Source of the DNA: JBEGQX01 sp041180805
GTDB taxonomy: Bacteria; Planctomycetota; Planctomycetia; Gemmatales; Gemmataceae
Assembly (NCBI GenBank): GCA_041180805.1
Contig: JBEGQX010000271.1
Span: 1 to 6,397, forward strand
Direction of reading: 5' to 3'
DNA: 6,397 bases
Part shown: positions 1-4,173 of the stretch, piece after piece
Layout: the number at the start of each line of letters is the position of its first letter
Position numbering within the stretch: position 1 is the stretch's first letter
The notes under the pieces: model-generated
Told to the model about the DNA's origin: nothing
The model's database searches: none
The model's input: the letters and a program-made list of their open reading frames with translations, nothing else
Position numbers and translations under genes: made by a program

Positions 1-1931
1 CTAAACCTGATCGTATAGGGGTTAATGATTTGATCAATGCAGCCGAAAGCGGGTTGATCGATGTGATAATTGTTGACTCACTTTCAAGACTTTCCCGCGA
101 GGTGTGCTTCACAATGAGCACCTTGAAGAACCTCATTATGGTCAATAATGTTCGGTTTATCAGCGTTTCCGAGGGCATTGATTCCGCACAGGGAAACTGG
201 GAATTGATATCAATGATATTGGGATTTGGTAATCAGGAACATGTGAAAATTCTACGATCATCAGTAATCAGGGGCCAATCACATGCACACATGAGCGGCT
301 ATTCAACAGGAACTTATCCTTTTGGATATGAATCGGTCCCGAAAGAGGGAACAGAATTCGGACGCCAAAAAAAACTTCGCAGTGTTGTCGAGATAAATGA
401 GGAAAAAGCTCAGTGGGTTCGAAAGATTTTTGAATGGTTTTTAAAAGACAAAATGCCCATCCAAAAAATAGTGAAGGAATTAACAAGGCTTGAGGTTCCG
501 AAAGACCATCGATCTTCGGTCCGTGTTTGGAGTCACCAATCAGTAGCCCACATGCTTTCAAATAAGTATTACACTGGAGTCTGCTCATACGGAAAAAAAA
601 CAAATATTCGCAACCCACTTACAGGAAAAATCAGCCAAAAAATTAGGCCGGCAGAAGAATCAGGCAAATGGATAACAATTCGTGAGGACCTAAGAATTAT
701 TGATCAGGAAACATTTGATCAAGTGCAAGAAAAGCTTGAAGAAAATCGTGGGCGTTATGCCAGTAAACGTGGAAGATCCGGACGGTTCACCGGGCCTACC
801 AACGATTTTCAAAATCCAAGGCATCATCTTCAAGGATTGTTTGTTTGCTCAAAATGCAATAGCCCATTCATTACACAAGGATTTCAATATATGCAATGCA
901 AAGGTCACTTAAACGGCCTTTGTGATGTAAAAACATGTCTGCCTAGGGCACTTGCAAAGAAAATAATACTTAAGGAATTACAACGATCTCTTGGAAAAAA
1001 CGACCCTTTGACTGAGTGCCTTTTTGAGGCATTAAAGAAATCAATCGAAACCAGGAAAACAAACAAGCCCGATGAAATTGAATCTTTAACTAAAAACCTC
1101 AAGGCTGTAACTTCAAAAATAAATCGATTATTAGATCTGTTTGAAAACTTAAAAGACGGGGACCCCGAAGGGCAAAAAGACCTTCAAGATAAAATAAAAG
1201 CTCGAACTCAGGAAAAAAAACTGCTTGAAAAACAACTGGACAAGATTGCTGGCAGTACCAAGAAAAATTTGCAAGAACCCACTTTGCAACTTATTCAAGA
1301 CAAGCTGGATTTCATTGCCAACGCTATTGAGGGTGATGCCCTTTCAAAAATCACATTGACCAAAATCCTTGGCACCATTGAATTAATGGAAGTGGACACT
1401 ACTGGCCATGAGCGAAAGCACTTTGCAGGGTTTCTTAAACTTGAAACTTCCCGACTTCTTAACTTGGTTGACGACGGTTCAAAATTTATTTCGGATGGTT
1501 GCGACGAGGAGATGATGTTGGATTTCATTGATAAACCTGAATGGTTTGCATTTAAAGATCGGATACTCGAATTGCATGCCAAGAAAATGAAGCACCGAGA
1601 TATTGCAAAGGCCTTGGGATGCCCCCGTGGCTGGGTGACTCTGGCACTCAAGCACCATGCTGAAGAATCGGGTACCCCCTATGTCGATGGCAGGAAATTA
1701 AAAAAGCGACTGGGAAAACTTACCGTGGCAATGAAGATTGCGGATCAAGCCAAGGCATTGATGGATAAAGGTTGGTTGTTACAAGAGATTGCCAAGGAAC
1801 TTGGCTGCTGCAAAGATACAATCACTGCTGCGGTCAAGCATTGGCATACCTCAAGAGAATTACCTGTACCCGATGGCAGAACCAGGCGAAAATCTCTTGA
1901 ACGGAAATCTTCCAAAAGAGGGAGTGATTAA
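1..1931 (+). CDS. Large serine recombinase (integrase/resolvase family), 5' end outside window
   Basis: Site-specific DNA recombinase that cuts and rejoins DNA through a serine-phosphate intermediate; typically integrates or excises mobile elements. The frame is open from base 3, so the TTG at 30 is internal, and the catalytic serine lies upstream. Counting from the codon at base 3 (642 residues visible): residues 20-33 match the resolvase active-site arginine motif (IDVIIVDSLSRLSRE); 60-92 are the long helix E region; 102-245 are the 'Recombinase' domain (starts TGTYPFGYES; SNKYYTGVCSYG near 186); 282-307 form a zinc ribbon (C-x2-C-x13-C-x7-C); 355-415 are a charged coiled coil; 517-632 hold two helix-turn-helix repeats. 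The last part is not standard for the family and may add DNA-binding specificity. The gene ends TAA and is followed after 12 bases by a terminator, so it is transcribed separately from the convergent toxin-antitoxin operon. Family assignment is firm; element type and target site are unknown. Confidence 0.95.
   Translation, partial: KPDRIGVNDLINAAESGLIDVIIVDSLSRLSREVCFTMSTLKNLIMVNNVRFISVSEGIDSAQGNWELISMILGFGNQEHVKILRSSVIRGQSHAHMSGYSTGTYPFGYESVPKEGTEFGRQKKLRSVVEINEEKAQWVRKIFEWFLKDKMPIQKIVKELTRLEVPKDHRSSVRVWSHQSVAHMLSNKYYTGVCSYGKKTNIRNPLTGKISQKIRPAEESGKWITIREDLRIIDQETFDQVQEKLEENRGRYASKRGRSGRFTGPTNDFQNPRHHLQGLFVCSKCNSPFITQGFQYMQCKGHLNGLCDVKTCLPRALAKKIILKELQRSLGKNDPLTECLFEALKKSIETRKTNKPDEIESLTKNLKAVTSKINRLLDLFENLKDGDPEGQKDLQDKIKARTQEKKLLEKQLDKIAGSTKKNLQEPTLQLIQDKLDFIANAIEGDALSKITLTKILGTIELMEVDTTGHERKHFAGFLKLETSRLLNLVDDGSKFISDGCDEEMMLDFIDKPEWFAFKDRILELHAKKMKHRDIAKALGCPRGWVTLALKHHAEESGTPYVDGRKLKKRLGKLTVAMKIADQAKALMDKGWLLQEIAKELGCCKDTITAAVKHWHTSRELPVPDGRTRRKSLERKSSKRGSD
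1551..1898 (+). repeat. Tandem duplicated helix-turn-helix units in recombinase C-terminus
   Basis: Two protein-level repeats of about 53 residues, at bases 1551-1712 and 1740-1898. They align by eye: DIAKALGC with EIAKELGC, then LALKHHAEES with AAVKHWHTSR, then YVDGRKLKKRL with VPDGRTRRKSL. Each unit has a helix, a turn at the glycine-cysteine, a putative recognition helix and a basic DGR tail, as in small HTH domains. The DNA identity between units is modest, so the duplication is old rather than recent. The HTH call is from pattern recognition, not a profile search. Confidence 0.7.
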
Positions 1932-1943
1932 ATGTCAAGCTGC

Positions 1944-1973
1944 AAAGAGGCATCGCAAGGTGCCTCTTTTTTT
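1944..1973 (+). terminator. Intrinsic terminator of the recombinase gene
   Basis: A perfect 9-bp stem, AAAGAGGCA (1944-1952) with TGCCTCTTT (1961-1969), closes an 8-base loop, and the 3' arm runs into an unbroken T tract (1967-1973). It starts 12 bases after the recombinase stop codon. On the opposite strand the T run is short, so it acts mainly on plus-strand transcripts. Confidence 0.9.
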
Positions 1974-2223
1974 AGCTATCAGTTAAACTGCAACCGTTTT
2001 TAGCCTTATTAAATGGATTAGTCTTTTTTCTACTCGCCTTCGGCTGACTATTTACCAGGTGACATTCTGTTGCCAAACATGGTAACTAACAATGGCCCAA
2101 AAAATCATTTAGATCTTGAACAATAGTATCAAGAATATCTGGTGTGTTTTTTAAATTTGACTTTCGAATAAACCCATTCCGCTGCTTCTATTTTTTCACA
2201 TTCGTTGAAAAAGCTGATTGTTT
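1974..2223. other. Intergenic, AT-rich; possible coding scrap on minus strand
   Basis: No intact gene lies between the recombinase terminator and the end of the toxin gene. The one notable item is a minus-strand frame open at 2089-2187, after an in-frame TAG at 2188-2190 and ending at TAG 2086-2088. It reads GFIRKSNLKNTPDILDTIV and then QDLNDFLGHC, which looks like a natural protein C-terminus. It has no start codon or ribosome site. I do not recognise the family. It may be the end of a third gene once located downstream of the toxin. Confidence 0.35.
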
Positions 2224-2646
2224 TTATTTGTAAGGCAAAAGTTCTTGTTGCAAATCAGATAGCGATTCAAACTCTTGGTCCTTGTGAATTAGCACGGCAT
2301 CACATTGAAGGGCCGTAGCTGCTATCCAAGCATCTCCTAGCGACAATGGAAAACTAGCCTTCATTCGAGCAGCCAGCTCAAGTAATCCAGGCGTTTCATG
2401 CACCCATGTTATTGGCAATGCTTGACATGAGAAATAAGCCTTACGCCCTTCTGCTGCACCTTCGTTTTTCCAAACCCGGTAAAATAGCTCCATTAGTGAC
2501 ATGAAGCATCCAAAAACAATAACCTGCGCTTTGCTTCCTATGCTGGGTTCCAATGTCATAGCGAGAATCTCAGCAATTCGATCGCTTCCAGGTTCGTTAT
2601 AATGCAAAGTCAACAACGCAGAAGTATCTAATACATAAGATGTCAT
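2224..2646 (-). CDS. PIN-domain ribonuclease toxin (VapC-like)
   Basis: 140-residue PIN-domain protein, the normal size for VapC toxins, which are Mg2+-dependent ribonucleases acting on cellular RNA, often tRNA or rRNA, when their antitoxin is lost. The acidic metal-site residues are all present: D7 in YVLDTSALL at the start, E53 in LMELFYR, D105 in SLGDAWIAATA, and D123 in HKDQEFE. All four are in canonical positions, so the enzyme appears intact. The ATG start overlaps the antitoxin stop in ATGA (2643-2646), and there is no strong ribosome site of its own, so translation is probably coupled to the antitoxin. No convincing terminator follows the stop codon. Specific RNA target cannot be read from sequence. 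The symbol is left blank because vapC is a broad family name and the partner is Phd/YefM-like rather than VapB. Confidence 0.93.
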   Translation of the reverse strand: MTSYVLDTSALLTLHYNEPGSDRIAEILAMTLEPSIGSKAQVIVFGCFMSLMELFYRVWKNEGAAEGRKAYFSCQALPITWVHETPGLLELAARMKASFPLSLGDAWIAATALQCDAVLIHKDQEFESLSDLQQELLPYK

Positions 2647-2963
2647 GCCTTTTTGCCCCGCTTATTTTTTGACGGTTTTTCTTTGGCCAATTCCGTTTGC
2701 CTATCTGATTTTCTATCTTGAAGAAACTGCGAGACAGAACCGATTTTTCCAGCGCCTCGGAAGTTTTCAATTGCTTGCATTCCTGATAACTTTTTCGATT
2801 CCTGTTGATGTAGTGTGTTTTTCATATGTGCTTCAAAATCTTCTGGTCTTACCATTAATGCAACTACCCTACCATGCCGGGTGATAGTAACTGGTTCCCG
2901 TTGCACGGTGTCAAGCAATTGGCCAAAACTATTTTGAGCTTCGACTGAAGTAATCGTAATCAT
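2643..2963 (-). CDS. Phd/YefM-family antitoxin
   Basis: 106-residue antitoxin partner of the downstream PIN toxin. The first ~46 residues show the Phd/YefM DNA-binding fold: MITITSVEAQNSFGQLLDTV, then VTITRHGRVVALMVRPEDFE. In this family the N-terminal part dimerises and binds the operon's own operator, and the C-terminal part wraps around the toxin. The protein is longer than the ~75-90 residues usual for the family: residues ~50-106 include a Gly/Ser segment (FRGAGKIGSVSQFL) and a highly basic tail (KEKPSKNKRGKKA). The ATG start is supported by AAGGAG at 2972-2977, 8 bases upstream. Antitoxin-first order and the 4-base overlap with the toxin are the classic arrangement. The operon is probably autorepressed. 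Confidence 0.92.
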   Translation of the reverse strand: MITITSVEAQNSFGQLLDTVQREPVTITRHGRVVALMVRPEDFEAHMKNTLHQQESKKLSGMQAIENFRGAGKIGSVSQFLQDRKSDRQTELAKEKPSKNKRGKKA

Positions 2964-2971
2964 CGAATTAA

Positions 2972-2977
2972 CTCCTT
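2972..2977 (-). promoter_or_regulatory. Ribosome binding site of the antitoxin gene
   Basis: On the minus strand AAGGAG sits 8 bases before the ATG at 2961-2963. It is a near-perfect Shine-Dalgarno sequence and fixes the antitoxin start. Confidence 0.85.
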
Positions 2978-2990
2978 AAATTAGTCAACA

Positions 2991-3024
2991 TAGCTATCTT
3001 AGCTACAATTTAAATTTACTGCAA
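2991..3024 (-). promoter_or_regulatory. Candidate promoter and operator of the toxin-antitoxin operon
   Basis: On the minus strand TTGCAG (3019-3024) and TAAGAT (2996-3001) are separated by exactly 17 bases and could be -35 and -10 elements; the match to consensus is moderate. The -10 candidate lies inside TAGCTATCTTAGCTA (2991-3005), where two copies of the self-complementary hexamer TAGCTA flank 3 bases, making a two-half-site palindrome. A Phd/YefM antitoxin dimer bound there would block RNA polymerase, as expected for autorepression. The spacer is AT-rich (AATTTAAATT palindrome at 3007-3016). Operator function is inferred from position and symmetry. Confidence 0.55.
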
Positions 3025-3137
3025 GTTTCATTTTCTCACATTGGTTTAGGCATTTTGAAAAGCACGGTGATTCTTGGTTACTCAATTTGTAATAGGAGAG
3101 AATTTTTAGCTGACAGTAAGTTGATCGTATTCGCTTG

Positions 3138-3162
3138 AAAAAAAAACCTAGCCGGAGCTAAG
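3138..3162 (-). terminator. Intrinsic terminator, minus strand, UCCG tetraloop
   Basis: On the minus strand CTTAGC (3157-3162) pairs with GCTAGG (3147-3152), 6 bp including one G-U pair, around the loop UCCG, followed by nine uninterrupted Ts (3138-3146). UNCG tetraloops are exceptionally stable. There is no intact minus-strand gene just upstream, only the decayed frames at 3179-3476, so it probably belonged to that lost gene or to an unrecognised RNA. Today it would shield the toxin-antitoxin operon from read-through. Confidence 0.75.
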
Positions 3163-3178
3163 TTTTGTAGGTTCAAAG

Positions 3179-3476
3179 TTAAGTCCCTATCGGTTCCAGT
3201 TTATTTAATGCCAGCATAGGTCCTGGTTGAGATTTCACACCTGCCTATGGACCTCTTCGGTGTGGCCTTGGGGATCGGTTAACCACCTCGGCATCCCGGA
3301 GATCCAGAGTTCATAACTGTTACTGCTTCAAAATAGCCCTTGCTCATGTCAGAGACCTGAGATTGCCACAAAACGGCCATTCGCCATCCTTCATGAATCC
3401 GATGCCTAATTCCCAACAAATCACTTTCCGGTAATGTTGTTGACACATCTTTACTGGAAAATGATAAAAAGCAAAA
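3179..3476 (-). pseudogene. Possible frameshifted gene remnant of unknown family
   Basis: Three protein-like stretches follow one another in three minus-strand frames. First, an open frame at 3282-3476 has the segment HRIHEGWRMAVLWQSQ and then VSDMSKGYFEAVTVMN. Second, 3238-3327 reads YELWISGMPRWLTDPQGH and then TEEVHRQV. Third, 3182-3244 reads VKSQPGPMLALNKLEPIGT, ending at TAA 3179-3181. The last change is explained by one extra TG in GGTGTGAAA, which would otherwise read HRQVKSQPG. The end is 16 bases before the terminator at 3138-3162, which fits a former gene end. There is no clear start or ribosome site, and no frame is open throughout. I do not recognise the family. Alternative: the region is structured RNA or plain intergenic DNA and the frames are accidental; the plus strand also has short open frames here. 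Confidence 0.35.
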
Positions 3477-3796
3477 TCAGCAGTCAGGATTTTAAAATGT
3501 TGTGAGCAAATAGGTTACAGCTTGTTTTTAATTACACTTGCGGCGGTGGGTGGATCTTACTCAATTTCATCGATGAATGACCAGTTTTGAAACCTTGAAT
3601 TATGAACCATTCCCATGATTTTCACAAAAGCCCCCTCTGATTTATGCTTTGGGAATGTGCCTTTTTTCATTAAATGCCTTATGATTCTTTTGTGGTTAAA
3701 AGCCCTGGCGTTGATAGTAAATTTCATAATGGTCTATTTGGTGTTGAGTCTTAGGCTGAAAATTCATGGTTGGATCCAAAGAAAAAATCATTCTAG
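3477..3796. other. Intergenic, AT-rich, no gene seen
   Basis: About 320 bases with only short open frames lacking ribosome sites or recognisable protein sequence. One perfect 12-bp palindrome, TTCATCGATGAA, lies at 3566-3577. On the minus strand a small frame ends SKIHPPPQV at a TAA near 3525; it is too short to call. No tRNA, promoter or terminator could be supported. Confidence 0.5.
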
Positions 3797-4117
3797 ATCG
3801 ATGCAATTATCTTTAAAGCCAGTGCTGCTGCTGTTAGCGCAGTTTTAATCGGTACCACTGCCAGTGCACAGCAGGGGGCAAGTAAAAACAACCAACCGAG
3901 AGCAATCTGGTCCTTGCTTACTCTGGATCGCATGACTATTTCCCTGAACCTGATCATCAGAATTTTGATGATCAACTGCCATTTTGAAGTCATTCCAGCC
4001 TTGAAATCCGATTGAATGCGAATGGTTTTTTTTGATGATTTCCAACACTCTCGATTCTATGGAAGGTCCGCCGGTGTCAATTATCGGCTTGGATCAATCG
4101 GAGGAATACCTTTTTGA
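3797..4117 (+). pseudogene. Broken gene for a small secreted or outer-membrane protein
   Basis: The frame open at 3797-4012 begins with a signal-peptide-like segment (FKASAAAVSAVLIGTTASAQ; hydrophobic core and a TASA-QQ cleavage site) but lacks an ATG. The nearest ATG (3801) is in another frame (MQLSL), so a slip near TTTAAAG (3812-3818) would restore a start. After ~3886 the protein-like sequence moves to the next frame (ESNLVLAYSGSHDYFPEP), hits an in-frame TGA at 3985-3987, and continues SHSSLEIRLNANGFF. At eight Ts (4026-4033) the frame changes back and gives DDFQHSRFYGRSAGVNY, then RLGSIGGIPF and TGA at 4115-4117. The final phenylalanine resembles outer-membrane beta-barrel ends, but that is a weak hint. 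At least three lesions imply a dead gene. The family is not recognised. Confidence 0.45.
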
Positions 4118-4120
4118 ATG

Positions 4121-4160
4121 AATACAAAATGAGCCAGGCGGTTTTAAAAGGCCTGGCTCA
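4121..4160 (-). terminator. Terminator of the FG-GAP surface-protein gene
   Basis: A perfect 10-bp stem, TGAGCCAGGC (4130-4139) with GCCTGGCTCA (4151-4160), encloses an 11-base loop containing TTTTAAAA. On the minus strand it begins 13 bases after the TAG stop at 4174-4176 and is followed by TTTTGTATT, a moderate U tract. On the plus strand there is no T run after the stem, so it serves the minus-strand gene. Confidence 0.85.
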
Positions 4161-4173
4161 ATAAGGCATCCTT

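Noticed and set aside
30..32. TTG as start codon of the recombinase
   Set aside because: The frame is open to the left edge and the upstream codons (PDRIGVNDL) continue the resolvase domain, so the true start is outside the window.
2192..2212. Weak hairpin TTTTTCA/TGAAAAA downstream of the toxin gene as a terminator
   Set aside because: The stem is almost all A-T and no proper T tract follows on the minus strand.
3160..3330. tRNA, tmRNA, 6S, SRP or rRNA fragment
   Set aside because: GGTTCAAAG at 3170-3178 looks like a T-arm, but no cloverleaf could be built around it, and no recognisable core motif of the other RNAs was found on either strand.
3615..3848. 77-codon plus-strand hydrophobic frame
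   Set aside because: Leucine-rich translation from T-rich DNA, no ribosome site, and it overlaps the better-supported signal-peptide-like frame.
3951..3974. Inverted repeat TGATCATCA / TGATGATCA with a 6-base spacer
   Set aside because: It coincides with Asp/His/Gln codons in the secreted-protein remnant (EPDHQNFDDQ) and is likely a coding by-product.
3793..4048. Two overlapping minus-strand frames of 66 and 67 codons
   Set aside because: They lie antisense to the plus-strand secreted-protein remnant; no ribosome site or recognisable family.
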